Below are positions 40,834 through 51,531 of a stretch of DNA of 64,000 nt, in pieces. The position numbers and the translations under genes were made by a program. The number at the start of each line of letters is the position of its first letter. The first letter of the stretch is position 1. Source of the DNA: Bacteroidaceae bacterium (GTDB taxonomy: Bacteria; Bacteroidota; Bacteroidia; Bacteroidales; Bacteroidaceae); contig JAKSIQ010000003.1 of assembly GCA_024398755.1 (NCBI GenBank), positions 34,587 to 98,586 on the forward strand, written 5' to 3'. Under the pieces are notes generated by a model, which had not been told where the DNA came from, searched no databases, and was given only the letters and a program-made list of their open reading frames with translations.

Positions 40834-40863
40834 CAAATGTATCAATCATTTTGAATAGACAAT
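40834..40863 (-). promoter_or_regulatory. Putative nrdJ promoter
   Basis: On the minus strand ATTG (40860-40863), an 18-base spacer and TACATTTG (40834-40841) resemble the Bacteroidota pattern, with an exact -7 and one mismatch in the -33. The start codon lies 50 bases downstream. Confidence 0.45.
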
Positions 40864-41000
40864 ATCATTCAGTGAAGAAAGTTTTCAACAGGGCAGAAAA
40901 GCAAGTTTTCCAATTTAACAATACATAACGCTGATATACTGCGTTTTGCGTTTTTTCTTACATCGAAAAGTTTTCCGTTTCAGAAATTCAAACAGGAAAA

Positions 41001-43469
41001 TCACTCCATGTAATAGACTCTTTTGACACGTGTGGACACACCGGTAAGTATCTCGTATGGTATAGTTTCAAGTATATCCGAAAGCACGCTGACCGGAAGT
41101 TCCGGACCGAATATCTGTACGGAATCACCCTCCTGGCAATCAATGTCGGTCACATCAATCATACACACATCCATGCAGATGTTTCCAACATATCTGGCCT
41201 TCTGCCCATTTACAATGCAATAGGCATGTCCCTGTCCCAGATGGCGGTCAAGTCCGTCGGCATAGCCTATAGGTATGGCGGCAATGCGTGATGTCCTTTC
41301 TATGTGTCCCTTACGGCTGTATCCGACAGTCTCGCCCGGTTCAAGCGTGCGAATCTGCAATATTGTGGTTTTCAGTGTGCTTACTGTTGACAGCCGGCTG
41401 TTGTCAATAGGATTTATGCCGTAAAGCCCCAAACCGAGTCTGACCATATCGAAATGATACTGAGGATAACGCTCAATGCCTGCCGAATTGCAGATATGCC
41501 TTATGATATGATGTTTGAAGGCAGCTTGAAGAGTGTCTGCAGCCTGGATGAAACGTTCCATCTGCAATCTGGTGAAATCGTCGAATTGCGCTGAATCACT
41601 GCCTACAAAATGAGAGAACACCGAGCAAGGAATGACCGCCGTCTGACGCTGCAGACGTTCAACCAGAGCCGGCATGTCCTGAGGCTGGAAACCAAGCCGG
41701 TGCATACCGGTGTCAATTTTGACATGAATCGGGAAATTGGTTATTCCGCTGTGTTCGGCAGCGCGAATAATGGCCTCAAGCAGCTGGAAACTGTAAACCT
41801 CGGGTTCAAGCTTATGTTCGAAAAGCGTTCCGAATGATGTGCGTTCGGGATTCATGACAATAATACCCGTTGCTATTCCGGCGCGACGCAGTTCAGCACC
41901 TTCGTCAGCTACAGCCACAGCCAGGAAATCCACATGCCGTTCCTGCAAAGTGCGGGCAACTTCAATCGCTCCTGCTCCGTATGCCGAAGCCTTCACCATG
42001 CAGACTATGCGGGTTTCAGGTTTAAGCATGGAACGGTAATGCTCAAGATTGTCGGCCAATGCCTGAAGATTGACCTCGAGAATTGTCTCATGCACTTTCA
42101 GTTCCAGACGCTCTACAATCTTTTCAAACTGGAACACACGCGCACCCTTGACAAGCACCATCTGCGAGCGCAACCTTCCCGGAATATCCGATTTCAGGAA
42201 TTCCCCGGTAGTTGCAAAGAAATGCTTTTCCGGTACACCAAACTGTTTTTCAGCCGACATGATATCCTGGCCGATGCCTATCAGATGTTCAATACCTCTT
42301 GACTCCACCAGCCTGGCCACCTTTCTGTAAAGTTCGGCCGATGACCAGCCGGACTGGAGAATATCCGACAATATGAGTGTCTTGCCAAGTTTCTTGCCTT
42401 CCCCGCGACGCGCCATGAAATCAAGGGCAATGCCAAGCGAGGAAAGGTCGCTGTTATAACTGTCATTGATGATGGTACATCCATGATTGCCGTCTTTGAC
42501 CTCCAGTCTCATGGCCAGAGGTTCCAGCTTTGCCATACGTTCGGCAATGACCTGCGGCGGTATCATCAGATACACGCACACCGCAAGACAGTGCAATGAA
42601 TTCTCTATGGATGCCTGATCGGTGAAAGGAATGGTATAGCTGCCTTCTATTCCAATGTAACGGTACCTGACGGTTGTCTTTTCGGAATCGGTCTCCACTC
42701 CCGATATGAACAGAGGCTTTTCATGATTGACTCTGGACCATGCTATTTCACGTGCCGTAATCACGCTCTTGTTCACGCAATCCTGAATCAGAGTATTGTC
42801 ACTGTCGTAAATTATGACATCACAGTCCTTGAACAGTTTCAGTTTCTCAATGCATTTTTCCTGAAGCGACTGGAAATTCTTCTGATGGGCCTGGCCTATG
42901 TTGGAAAGCACGCCTATTGTGGGCCGTATCATTTTCCAGAGTTTGCCCATTTCGTCCTTTTTTGAGATTCCGGCCTCAAAAAAACCAATCTCCGTCTGCT
43001 GATTGAGCAGCCATACTGACAACGGCACACCTATCTGGGAATTGTAGCTTCTGGGAGAGCGCGCCACCGTCTTGTCGGGTTCAATCAGCTGGTACAGCCA
43101 TTCCTTTATGACCGTCTTGCCGTTGCTGCCGGTAATGCCGACAACCGGAATATCAAAGCGTTCACGATGACGTGCGGCAAGAGTCTGCAAAGCGGCAAGA
43201 GTATCCTTGACCAGCAGGAAATTGCAATCCGGATATTCTTCCATGGTCTGCGGCAGACTGCTGACCACAAAATTACGGACACCCCTGTCAAAAAGACTCC
43301 TTACGTAATCATGTCCGTCATTACGCTGTCCCTTCAGTGCGAAAAACAGCGTTTCAGATGGAAAACACAGGGAACGGCTGTCCGTAAGCAGCCATGCAAT
43401 GGTTGAACGGCAGAAGCCATGTCTCTCGGCGCCTATCATTGCCGATATCTCATCAATGTAATATGTCAT
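41001..43469 (-). CDS. Bifunctional MurF-like ligase / alanine racemase
   Basis: The 822-residue fusion has two parts. Residues 1-450 are a Mur ligase: the ATP loop GITGSNGKTVIKEW near 115, then NDSYNSDLSSL near 335. Residues 455-822 are a fold-III PLP alanine racemase: VNLQALADNLEHYRSML at its start, the PLP lysine in MVKASAYGAGA, HVKIDTGMHRLGF and PIGYADGLDRHLG. The racemase makes D-alanine and the ligase half is related to the enzyme that adds D-Ala-D-Ala to the wall precursor. This fusion is well known in Bacteroidota. Since a free MurF is encoded at 61.1-62.4 kb, the ligase half here may have a secondary role. Confidence 0.95.
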   Translation of the reverse strand: MTYYIDEISAMIGAERHGFCRSTIAWLLTDSRSLCFPSETLFFALKGQRNDGHDYVRSLFDRGVRNFVVSSLPQTMEEYPDCNFLLVKDTLAALQTLAARHRERFDIPVVGITGSNGKTVIKEWLYQLIEPDKTVARSPRSYNSQIGVPLSVWLLNQQTEIGFFEAGISKKDEMGKLWKMIRPTIGVLSNIGQAHQKNFQSLQEKCIEKLKLFKDCDVIIYDSDNTLIQDCVNKSVITAREIAWSRVNHEKPLFISGVETDSEKTTVRYRYIGIEGSYTIPFTDQASIENSLHCLAVCVYLMIPPQVIAERMAKLEPLAMRLEVKDGNHGCTIINDSYNSDLSSLGIALDFMARRGEGKKLGKTLILSDILQSGWSSAELYRKVARLVESRGIEHLIGIGQDIMSAEKQFGVPEKHFFATTGEFLKSDIPGRLRSQMVLVKGARVFQFEKIVERLELKVHETILEVNLQALADNLEHYRSMLKPETRIVCMVKASAYGAGAIEVARTLQERHVDFLAVAVADEGAELRRAGIATGIIVMNPERTSFGTLFEHKLEPEVYSFQLLEAIIRAAEHSGITNFPIHVKIDTGMHRLGFQPQDMPALVERLQRQTAVIPCSVFSHFVGSDSAQFDDFTRLQMERFIQAADTLQAAFKHHIIRHICNSAGIERYPQYHFDMVRLGLGLYGINPIDNSRLSTVSTLKTTILQIRTLEPGETVGYSRKGHIERTSRIAAIPIGYADGLDRHLGQGHAYCIVNGQKARYVGNICMDVCMIDVTDIDCQEGDSVQIFGPELPVSVLSDILETIPYEILTGVSTRVKRVYYME

Positions 43470-43495
43470 GAAACCGCGCTTTTAAATTAAGCATC

Positions 43496-43534
43496 CAAAA
43501 TTAACCAAATTATTATAGAAATTGCATACCTTTG
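43496..43534. promoter_or_regulatory. Divergent -7 boxes for murF-alr and the MFS gene
   Basis: Leftward, TAATTTTG (43496-43503, minus strand) lies 27 bases before the murF-alr start. Rightward, TACCTTTG (43527-43534) lies 37 bases before the MFS ATG at 43572. Both match TAnnTTTG exactly. Neither has a clear -33. Confidence 0.5.
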
Positions 43535-43571
43535 GAAGATTTACACACGCATTATAAAAATAACCCGGCTT

Positions 43572-44996
43572 ATGAACAAGAACAATACGCAATGCTCTGC
43601 AATGAGCGGTTTCCGGTGGACAATGGTTGCTTTGCTTTTCGTTGCGACCACAATCAATTACATGGACCGTCAGGTTCTGTCACTGACATGGAAAGACTTC
43701 ATTTCACAGGATTTCTCATGGACAGACAGCCAATACGGAACAATCACCGGATGTTTCTCAATTTTCTATGCCGTAGCATGTCTGTTCGCAGGCAAGTTCA
43801 TAGACTGGCTGGGAACACGTAAAGGTTATCTCTGGTCCATCTTCATCTGGTCGGCCGGAGCGTGTCTGCATGCCGCCTGCGGATGGGGCGCAATCAAATT
43901 CGGGAACGCATTGGGGCTCGTAATATCGACCGCATCGGTCTATATGTTCATATTCTGCCGCATGGTGCTGGCAATCGGCGAATCGGGCAACTTCCCCGCC
44001 GCCATCAAAGTCACTGCAGAGTACTTCCCGAAAAAAGACCGTGCATTTGCCACATCCATATTCAATTCGGGAGCGTCGATAGGAGCACTTGTCGCACCGG
44101 CAACCATACCGCTTCTGGCATCCAGATGGGGATGGGAAATGGCATTCATCATTATAGGTGCGCTGGGCTTCGTATGGATGTTCTTCTGGTTCGGTCTGTA
44201 TCAGAGACCCGAAAAGTCAAGCCACGTCAATGCGGCCGAGCTTGAATACATTCGCCAGGATGACATTCAGGGAACTGCTGTAACTGCAGCCGACGCTACG
44301 GAAACCGAAGAAAAGAGCATTCCTTTCCTGAAATGCTTCTCATTCCGTCAGACCTGGGCTTTCATTTGCGGCAAATTCTTCACCGACGGCGTATGGTGGT
44401 TCTTCCTGTTCTGGGCACCGGCCTATTTCTCAGACCAGTACGGCTACCGTTCCGACTCGAAGGAAGCCATCATGCTCATTTCAGTCCTGTACCTGATAGT
44501 GACAGTCATCAGCATAGGCGGAGGTTACCTGCCCAAGTATTTTGTCGAGAAAAAAGGAATGGAACCGTATCCGGGACGAATGAAAGCCATGCTCATTTTC
44601 GCATTCTTCCCTCTGCTTGCACTGTTCGCACAGCCGCTGGGACGATTCAGCGCATGGTACCCGGCCATCATCATCGGTCTGGCAGGCGCAGGTCATCAGG
44701 CATGGTCGGCCAACCTGTATTCAACTATCGGTGACATGTTCCCCAAATCGACCATCGGCACCATCACAGGAGTCGGAACAACAATGGGAGGACTGGCATC
44801 GTTCCTCATCAACAAAGGCGCCGGCATACTTTTCACAAAAAGCGCAGCCATGGGAGCCGGCTTCACATTTATGGGATTTGAAGGAAAAGAAGCCGGATAC
44901 ATGATAGTATTCTGCATTTGTGCAGTAGCATATCTGTTCGGATGGATTGTCATGAAGATTCTTGTTCCAAAATACAAGCCGATTGAACTTGACTGA
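43572..44996 (+). CDS. MFS transporter, hexuronate (ExuT-like) type
   Basis: The 474-residue protein has about twelve membrane segments. [13 protein letters not shown] in the first helix, the loop [15 protein letters not shown] and the [18 protein letters not shown] segment match the anion:cation symporter branch that includes hexuronate transporters ExuT. Uptake of galacturonate or glucuronate is the likeliest role, though other organic anions are possible. No uronate catabolic genes are adjacent. dxs begins 22 bases after its stop. Confidence 0.88.
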   Translation: MNKNNTQCSAMSGFRWTMVALLFVATTINYMDRQVLSLTWKDFISQDFSWTDSQYGTITGCFSIFYAVACLFAGKFIDWLGTRKGYLWSIFIWSAGACLHAACGWGAIKFGNALGLVISTASVYMFIFCRMVLAIGESGNFPAAIKVTAEYFPKKDRAFATSIFNSGASIGALVAPATIPLLASRWGWEMAFIIIGALGFVWMFFWFGLYQRPEKSSHVNAAELEYIRQDDIQGTAVTAADATETEEKSIPFLKCFSFRQTWAFICGKFFTDGVWWFFLFWAPAYFSDQYGYRSDSKEAIMLISVLYLIVTVISIGGGYLPKYFVEKKGMEPYPGRMKAMLIFAFFPLLALFAQPLGRFSAWYPAIIIGLAGAGHQAWSANLYSTIGDMFPKSTIGTITGVGTTMGGLASFLINKGAGILFTKSAAMGAGFTFMGFEGKEAGYMIVFCICAVAYLFGWIVMKILVPKYKPIELD

Positions 44997-45018
44997 CATT
45001 CCGACCGAAAACACCAAT

Positions 45019-46917
45019 ATGAGACTTCTAGACACCATAGATTCACCGGCCGATCTGAAGAAGCTTGACCAGTCCTGTCTGCCACAAGTCTGCAATGAGT
45101 TGAGGCAGATGATAATAGACGAGTTGTCGCACAACCCCGGTCATTTCGGGTCCAGCCTCGGTACGGTCGAACTGACAGTTGCACTTCATTATGTCTTCAA
45201 CACGCCCTACGACCGCATAGTCTGGGACGTCGGCCATCAGGCATACGGGCATAAGATACTGACTGGCAGAAGGGACAATTTCCACACCAACCGCAAGTTG
45301 GGTGGCCTGAAGCCGTTCCCGTCGCCCGAAGAAAGCGAATATGACAGCTTTACGGCCGGGCATGCGTCCAACTCGATTTCCGCAGCCCTCGGTATGGCTG
45401 TCGCATCGAAACGCAGCGGCAATCCTGACCGCAGGGTGGTAGCTGTCATTGGAGACGGTGCCATGAGCGGAGGTCTTGCCTTCGAAGGCATCAACAACGC
45501 ATCGGTCACCGGCAACGACCTGCTCATAATATTGAACGACAACAATATGAGCATATCAAAAAGCGTCGGAGGCATGCGCAGTTATCTGACCCACCTGCAG
45601 ACATCGCGTCCATACAACACGTTCCGTTATCTGACATCGAAAGTCCTGTACAGGCTTGGACTGATGAACGATGAACGCAGACGCCGGATAATCAGACGCA
45701 ACAACCGCTTCAAGATGAATGTCGTAAGACAGAACAACATCTTTGAAGGCATGGACCTGCGCTATTTCGGACCTGTTGACGGACATAACGTCCAGAATCT
45801 GGTACGTATCCTCTCCAATATAAAGAACATGCACGGCCCGAAACTGCTGCACATCATAACGGTAAAGGGCAAGGGATTCGAACCGGCCGAAAAGGATTCC
45901 GAAATCTGGCATGCACCGGGTATGTTCGACAAGGAGACCGGCCTGAGAATACAGCGCAACGCAGAGGGACAGCCGCCGCTTTTCCAGGACGTCTTCGGAG
46001 AAACGCTGCTCGAGCTCATGAAGGAGAACAGCCGCATTGTAGGTGTCACGCCGGCAATGCCCATAGGATGCAGCATGGACATACCCATGAAACAGTTCCC
46101 TGACCGATGCTTTGACGTAGGAATAGCAGAAGGCCACGCCGTCACATTCTCCGGCGGACTTGCATCGCAGGGCATGCAGCCGTTCTGCAACATCTATTCG
46201 TCATTCCTGCAGCGCGCATTCGACAACGTAATTCATGATGTTGCCATACAGAAGCTTGGAGTAGTGTTGTGTCTGGACCGTGCCGGACTGGTCGGTGAAG
46301 ACGGCCCTACGCATCACGGAGCCTTTGACATGGCCTTTCTAAGGCCCATCCCCAACCTGACCATAGCGTCGCCGTTCGACGAAATAGAACTGCGCAACCT
46401 CATGTACACCGCCCAGCTTCCGGGACAGGGACCGTTCGTCATCAGATATCCACGCGGAAGAGGTGTAATTGCAGACTGGCGCAAACCCATGCAGCCCGTT
46501 GTTGTAGGTACAGGACGCACCATCAAGAGCGGGACCGATGTCGCCGTGCTCTCAATCGGCCCTATAGGCAACATCGCAATGGAGGCAATCAGCATCTGGG
46601 AGAAAAAGACAGGACTTACCGCATCGCTCTATGACATGCGGTTCCTGAAACCTTTGGATGAGAACATACTGGAGCATGTGGCCAATTGTTTTGACCGCAT
46701 CATCACAATAGAGAACGGTTGCCTTGAAGGTGGTCTTGGAAGCGCTGTTCTGGAATACATGTCCGATCACGGACACGCCCCGCATGTAATCCGCCTTGGT
46801 CTGCCTGACCGTTTCGTGGAACACGGTAACGTGCAGCAGCTCATGCAGATATGCGGAATTGACAGGGATTCTGTTGTCAAAGCGCTTGACAACATAATGA
46901 AAACAGTGGAATCATGA
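45019..46917 (+). CDS. dxs: 1-deoxy-D-xylulose-5-phosphate synthase
   Basis: The 632-residue thiamine-diphosphate enzyme joins pyruvate and glyceraldehyde 3-phosphate in the first step of the MEP isoprenoid pathway. [17 protein letters not shown] near 74 and [17 protein letters not shown] near 155 (ThDP-binding) identify it. Further on, [16 protein letters not shown] is the transketolase-type central motif. The C-terminal domain has [12 protein letters not shown]. The frame also opens at 44962 inside the MFS gene, but the ATG at 45019 gives the normal start ([16 protein letters not shown]). It overlaps trkA by 4 bases. Confidence 0.97.
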   Translation: MRLLDTIDSPADLKKLDQSCLPQVCNELRQMIIDELSHNPGHFGSSLGTVELTVALHYVFNTPYDRIVWDVGHQAYGHKILTGRRDNFHTNRKLGGLKPFPSPEESEYDSFTAGHASNSISAALGMAVASKRSGNPDRRVVAVIGDGAMSGGLAFEGINNASVTGNDLLIILNDNNMSISKSVGGMRSYLTHLQTSRPYNTFRYLTSKVLYRLGLMNDERRRRIIRRNNRFKMNVVRQNNIFEGMDLRYFGPVDGHNVQNLVRILSNIKNMHGPKLLHIITVKGKGFEPAEKDSEIWHAPGMFDKETGLRIQRNAEGQPPLFQDVFGETLLELMKENSRIVGVTPAMPIGCSMDIPMKQFPDRCFDVGIAEGHAVTFSGGLASQGMQPFCNIYSSFLQRAFDNVIHDVAIQKLGVVLCLDRAGLVGEDGPTHHGAFDMAFLRPIPNLTIASPFDEIELRNLMYTAQLPGQGPFVIRYPRGRGVIADWRKPMQPVVVGTGRTIKSGTDVAVLSIGPIGNIAMEAISIWEKKTGLTASLYDMRFLKPLDENILEHVANCFDRIITIENGCLEGGLGSAVLEYMSDHGHAPHVIRLGLPDRFVEHGNVQQLMQICGIDRDSVVKALDNIMKTVES

Positions 46918-48251
46918 AGATAGTCATAGCAGGAGCAGGAAACGTAGGAACACATCTGGCGAAACTTCTTTCCGTTGAAAGTCAGGACATTGTCCTTATT
47001 GATGACTGCGAAGAAAGACTCGGACAGATGGGGTCGAGTTTTGATCTGCTCACCATCCAGGAATCTCCCGTCTCAATTGACGGACTTAGAGAAGCCGGCA
47101 CCGGAAGTGCCGATCTGTTTGTGGCAGTCACTCCCGAAGAGAGCACCAATCTGATTTCATGCCAGATAGCACATTCTCTCGGAGCCAAGAAGACATTGGC
47201 ACGAATAGACAATGGAGAATACCTGAATCCCAAAAACATGGATTTCTTTCACAAGACAGGTATCGACTCGCTGATCTATCCGGAGCTGCTGGCCGCGCAG
47301 GAAATAGTCAACGGTCTGAAGGTCAGCTGGATACGTCAGTGGTGGGAATTTGCGGGAGGCCTTCTGGTACTCATGGGCATCAAAATCAGGCTTGGAGCTG
47401 AAATTCTTGACAAGCCACTGCATGAACTCGGCCCCGGGCAGCCATTCCACATTGTGGCAATCATGCGCGAAGGAAACACCATCATTCCGAGCGGCAACGA
47501 CATGATACTGGCCGGTGACCTGGTGTATTTCATGACCATGAAAAAGGAAATCAGATACATACAGCGCATTGCCGGAAAACAGCAGCTGCCCGATGTCAGA
47601 GATGTCATCATCATGGGAGGCAGCCGCATTGCAGTGCGCGCAGCCCATCTCATTCCCGACCATATCAATCTGAAGATAATTGAAAGCGACATGGCACAAT
47701 GTCACAGACTGACAGAACTCGTTGACGGACGTGCCCTTATAATAAACGGAGACGGACGCGACCCGAGCCTTCTGATGAGCGAAGGAATATCGCACACCGA
47801 AGCCTTTGTCGCCCTGACCGACAATTCAGAAACCAACATACTGGCATGTCTGGCAGCCAAACGCTTCGGAGTCACGAAAACCATTGCCGAAGTTGAGAAC
47901 GTTGACTACATCAACATGGCCGAGCGTCTTGATATCGGTACAGTCATCAACAAGAAGAAGATAGCAGCCAGCCACATCTATCAGATGATGCTCGATGCCG
48001 ATGTCACCAATGTCAAGAGTCTGACCTTCGCCAATGCCGACGTTGCGGAATTCAATGTCAAGGAAGGAGCACGCGTAACCCGTTGTGCGGTCAAGGACAT
48101 CAGCCTTCCGCGCGGAGTCACCATTGGCGGTCTTATCAGAAACAGCCAGGGTCTCATGGTTGACGGCAATACGCGGATTGAGCCGGGTGACCATGTGGTC
48201 GTTTTCTGTCTTGAAGGAATGATCAAATCTGTAGAAAGGTATTTCAATTGA
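46914..48251 (+). CDS. trkA: Trk potassium uptake regulatory subunit TrkA
   Basis: The 445-residue cytoplasmic protein controls the TrkH channel. It has two RCK units, each with a nucleotide-binding Rossmann part ([15 protein letters not shown] at the start; [15 protein letters not shown] near 228) and a TrkA_C part. It starts within the last codons of dxs and its stop overlaps the start of trkH, so all three genes are probably translated in sequence. Confidence 0.96.
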   Translation: MKIVIAGAGNVGTHLAKLLSVESQDIVLIDDCEERLGQMGSSFDLLTIQESPVSIDGLREAGTGSADLFVAVTPEESTNLISCQIAHSLGAKKTLARIDNGEYLNPKNMDFFHKTGIDSLIYPELLAAQEIVNGLKVSWIRQWWEFAGGLLVLMGIKIRLGAEILDKPLHELGPGQPFHIVAIMREGNTIIPSGNDMILAGDLVYFMTMKKEIRYIQRIAGKQQLPDVRDVIIMGGSRIAVRAAHLIPDHINLKIIESDMAQCHRLTELVDGRALIINGDGRDPSLLMSEGISHTEAFVALTDNSETNILACLAAKRFGVTKTIAEVENVDYINMAERLDIGTVINKKKIAASHIYQMMLDADVTNVKSLTFANADVAEFNVKEGARVTRCAVKDISLPRGVTIGGLIRNSQGLMVDGNTRIEPGDHVVVFCLEGMIKSVERYFN

Positions 48252-49711
48252 TACACCCCAGAATCATAAGCAGAATTATCGGCAAGCTGCTTCTCATTGA
48301 AGCGGGCATAATGTTCCTGTGCGGAATCATCCCCATTGTCATGTCACAGAATGACCTGTTCGGTTTTCTTGCGGCATCGCTTGTTGCCGCCGTATCCGGT
48401 ATGGCTTGTCTGCTGGCCGGCAAGAAATCGCGTTACTACCAGGAGCTGATGACCAGACGCGACGGATACATAATAGTTGCCATCTGCTGGGTGATATTCT
48501 CGCTGTTCGGCTGCCTGCCGTACTTCTTCAGCGGATATATACCATCATTCACAGACGCTTATTTCGAGACCATGTCAGGCTTCACCACCACAGGATCGAC
48601 CATAGTGCCTGACATAGAATCATTCCCGAACGGACTGCTCTTCTGGAGAAGCCTCACTCAATGGATTGGCGGTTTGGGCATAGTGTTCTTCACTGTAGCT
48701 GTGCTGCCTGTATTCGGCATGGGCGAAGTCCAGCTGTTCGCCGCCGAGGCCACAGGGCCCACGCGCAACAAGCTGCATCCCAGAATAAGCATAAGCGGCC
48801 GATGGATTCTCTCCGTATATCTTGTCATAACCGCAGGATGTGCGGTATGTCTCAAATTGTGCGGAATGGGACTGTTCGACAGCATAAACCATGCTCTCTG
48901 TACGGCGGCAACCGGTGGTTTCTCCACACGCAACGCAAGTATAGCCTATTACGCTTCGCCGGCCATTGAATACGTCATTACCATCTTCATGTTCATTTCC
49001 GGCATCAACTACGGGCTGCTGTTCTTCGCCACGGTAAAAGGACGTGTCGGGAAACTGATATTCGATACCGAATTCCACTGGTATCTTGGCATTACTGCGC
49101 TGTTCACGTTCGTAGTGGCCATGTGTCTGCTCTTTTCAGGCCAATATGAGCTGGCCGATTCCATCCGCAACGCCCTGTTCCATGTCACAGCCATCATCAC
49201 CACAACCGGATTCACCACGACCGATTACACGGCATGGCCGCCGGTAATATGGATGATTCTGGGGCTCGGACTGTATTTCGGAGGCTGCGCCGGTTCAACT
49301 TCGGGAGGTGTGAAATCAATCAGAATTGCAATCCTTTGCAAGTCAATGCGCAATGAAATTGACCGCATTCTTCACCCGAACGCAGTGCTGCCGGTCAGAA
49401 TCAACGGGAAAGTCATACCTCCTCAGGCAAGACAGAGCGTTCTGACGTTCTGCATATTCTTTCTGGCATTGGTATTCTTCGGATGGTTCTTCTACATTGC
49501 AATAGGGCTGGACATCACCGATGCCTACGGTACATCAATATCCTGCCTGAGCAATGTCGGACTTACAATAGGATATCACGGATGCAATATTCCGTGGGAC
49601 CACATGCCTACCATAGGCAAATGGTTCTCAACCCTGCTCATGCTGGTCGGACGACTCGAGGTCTTTGCCGTCCTGCTGCTTTTCACCCCCTCTTTCTGGA
49701 AGCATTACTAA
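48248..49711 (+). CDS. trkH: Trk potassium transporter TrkH
   Basis: The 487-residue membrane protein forms the K+ pathway. Four pore-like repeats are visible, with filter segments such as MSGFTTTGST near 112, CTAATGGFSTRN near 218, TTTGFTTTDY near 318 and SCLSNVGLTIG near 423. The start is a TTG that overlaps the trkA stop. It is supported because the next residues (HPRIISRIIGKLLLIEAG) match the usual N-terminus, whereas the first ATG would cut into the first helix. The last 84 bases overlap the DUF4435 gene on the opposite strand. Confidence 0.95.
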   Translation: MIHPRIISRIIGKLLLIEAGIMFLCGIIPIVMSQNDLFGFLAASLVAAVSGMACLLAGKKSRYYQELMTRRDGYIIVAICWVIFSLFGCLPYFFSGYIPSFTDAYFETMSGFTTTGSTIVPDIESFPNGLLFWRSLTQWIGGLGIVFFTVAVLPVFGMGEVQLFAAEATGPTRNKLHPRISISGRWILSVYLVITAGCAVCLKLCGMGLFDSINHALCTAATGGFSTRNASIAYYASPAIEYVITIFMFISGINYGLLFFATVKGRVGKLIFDTEFHWYLGITALFTFVVAMCLLFSGQYELADSIRNALFHVTAIITTTGFTTTDYTAWPPVIWMILGLGLYFGGCAGSTSGGVKSIRIAILCKSMRNEIDRILHPNAVLPVRINGKVIPPQARQSVLTFCIFFLALVFFGWFFYIAIGLDITDAYGTSISCLSNVGLTIGYHGCNIPWDHMPTIGKWFSTLLMLVGRLEVFAVLLLFTPSFWKHY

Positions 49712-50692
49712 AAGATTGCGTATATCCTGGCTCATGCGGCCGTACATGGGGCAGTCACGATAATGGGTGTTCTTCCTCAACGCCTCCAGAATATCCATCT
49801 GGCTGTGTCTGTATGCACTTATCTCATTCTGATACTGCTGCTGATGCACAGCAAGCTTGCGGATTTCATTCTCACGTTCCTGCCGAAGGCTCTGGCAAAT
49901 AGGATCAAGCAGTTTCAGAACCACATTCTCAACCAGATGATGTCCCTGCATGAACAGATAGCAGTTGGAATCCGTAACACCTCTGAAGACCAGTTCCTTC
50001 TTCAAATCCTCAACCTGCTCTACTGCAAACTGATATTTCTGTGAGAGCGACTCCACCCTGCGTCCCACTCTATCGGCAAGCGAGCGTATCATAGCCGAAG
50101 GGCGTCTCAAATCGACATTACCAAGCCTGGTGTCGATGTTCAGTTCCTGCATGCTGTACTCCGAATGCCTACGGCTCCTGTAGAACCAGACGCTCCAGAC
50201 AAAGACAGGCCACACCGCCCTTGAATACTCGGTCATGAACGCCTCTATGTCTATGGGCCTGCGGTCGTTCAGCGTGCACTGCACACATATCTGATACAGG
50301 CTTTTTGCCCAGCACTGATAATTTTCAATGGCGTATGTATATGTCTGGATAACATAAGGACTGCCATTTACGAGACGTGACGTGGGAGTAATGTCATCCA
50401 TCAGCCAGTCATAATCGCTGTCAACACAGGCTATCATATGGGAGCCGAGCGCATCGGCCCCAAATACGGAATTAAGTGCAGGCTTCTTGCCTTTCGTAAG
50501 ACCGCCTTTAGTTGGCAGCATTATCTGGAAATGGTATTCAGGGCTTTCAAATTCGTCCAGCAGCAGACGCCAGAACGAGACATCGTCATAACTCTCCACG
50601 TACGCGACAATGCGTCCGCGGCGGTTTCCCGGAAGCAGACGGTCGGCCGCCTGCATATAGCGGGAGTTGACGTTGTCAGTAAGACGCTTCAT
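49628..50692 (-). CDS. DUF4435 (TOPRIM-like) protein, AriB-like
   Basis: The 354-residue protein begins with a TOPRIM-like nuclease core: glutamate E33 in VAYVESYDDVSFW and the DxD pair D91/D93 in ACVDSDYDW. The rest is helical (coiled-coil-like around 200-310). DUF4435 proteins paired with a small AAA ATPase are the effector (AriB) of the PARIS phage-defence system. The ATPase gene directly upstream shares a base with its start, so the pair is coupled. The C-terminal 25 residues are polar, low in complexity and encoded antisense to the end of trkH. A housekeeping role of this pair in Bacteroidales is also possible. Confidence 0.78.
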   Translation of the reverse strand: MKRLTDNVNSRYMQAADRLLPGNRRGRIVAYVESYDDVSFWRLLLDEFESPEYHFQIMLPTKGGLTKGKKPALNSVFGADALGSHMIACVDSDYDWLMDDITPTSRLVNGSPYVIQTYTYAIENYQCWAKSLYQICVQCTLNDRRPIDIEAFMTEYSRAVWPVFVWSVWFYRSRRHSEYSMQELNIDTRLGNVDLRRPSAMIRSLADRVGRRVESLSQKYQFAVEQVEDLKKELVFRGVTDSNCYLFMQGHHLVENVVLKLLDPICQSLRQERENEIRKLAVHQQQYQNEISAYRHSQMDILEALRKNTHYRDCPMYGRMSQDIRNLLVMLPERGGEKQQDGKDLESSDQHEQG

Positions 50693-51513
50693 TACTTCAG
50701 GGTAATGTCATCAACATCAAAGACACAATCCATCCAACCGTCCATAATCAGTGCCGGCGAATGTGTTGTCATGATTATCTGCGCGTTAGGATTGAGGCTG
50801 CGCACACGGTCAATCAACTGCTGCTGCCATTCAATATGAAGTGAAATCTCAGGTTCATCCATAAGCAGGATGCTTGGCTGCATATCCTGAACCAGCACGG
50901 TAAGCATAATGACCAGAAGCTGTTTCTCACCCGACGACAGAGTGTAAGGCAGCAATGTCTGACCGAACTGGTCAAACAGTATCTCGTTGCTGGTGCGGAC
51001 AATTTTCTTTCCGGTATCATGGAAGAGTTCATCCATGCTGTCCATGAACGCAGTCCTGGGCCTTGACACAGCCTGAGCCAGAACCATGCTTTCAGGAGTG
51101 CCCTGAGTCAGAAGTTCAATGGTCCTGTTGCCTATGTTGACCTGATAGTCCAGATAGCGGCGCTGCAGTTTGTAAAGCTGCCAGTCCAGTTCCGATACCA
51201 CATTGCTGTCTGACATCTTTTCCAACAGGTTGGAATGCATGAGCGGACGGTCAATGCTGCGTATCACATCGTAACTGAACTTGCTTGCTCCAGCTGGTGC
51301 GAACTCAATGCTGACACCCTCAGAAGTCCCGCCGCTCACGCCGGAAAGGGCATCCAGTGCGGCAACAGTACGGTTCAGAATGGTACTCTTTCCGGTTCCA
51401 TTGACTCCACTCAGAATATTGACATCGGGCCTGAGGTTCCAGACAATGTGCTTTCGTCCCCACAGGGAGTTGATTTCAATCCGACTTATACCGGTTGCAA
51501 TATTGTTCTCCAT
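50692..51513 (-). CDS. ABC-type AAA ATPase, AriA-like
   Basis: The 273-residue ATPase has Walker A GVNGTGKST at 36-44, the ABC signature LSSGEKQ at 192-198, Walker B ILLMDEP at 215-221 and the switch histidine H251 in TTHSP. This is the layout of AAA_15/OLD-like ATPases. Without a long coiled coil it is compact. Its stop shares a base with the start of the DUF4435 gene. The paired order and domain types match AriA-AriB of PARIS, but the low length and core location leave room for a different role. Confidence 0.85.
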   Translation of the reverse strand: MENNIATGISRIEINSLWGRKHIVWNLRPDVNILSGVNGTGKSTILNRTVAALDALSGVSGGTSEGVSIEFAPAGASKFSYDVIRSIDRPLMHSNLLEKMSDSNVVSELDWQLYKLQRRYLDYQVNIGNRTIELLTQGTPESMVLAQAVSRPRTAFMDSMDELFHDTGKKIVRTSNEILFDQFGQTLLPYTLSSGEKQLLVIMLTVLVQDMQPSILLMDEPEISLHIEWQQQLIDRVRSLNPNAQIIMTTHSPALIMDGWMDCVFDVDDITLK

Positions 51514-51531
51514 ATGCTTATGGTGAATTGG

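Noticed and set aside
40928-40946. Small AACGC/GCGTT hairpin as terminator of murF-alr
   Set aside because: The stem is 5 bp, and on the strand of the gene no U tract follows it.
40785-41000. Cobalamin riboswitch before nrdJ
   Set aside because: No B12-box-like sequence or matching paired stems could be found in these 216 bases. Only a plain promoter is visible.
45556-46137. Leftward open frames opposite dxs
   Set aside because: dxs is full length with all motifs. The antisense frames have no family marks.
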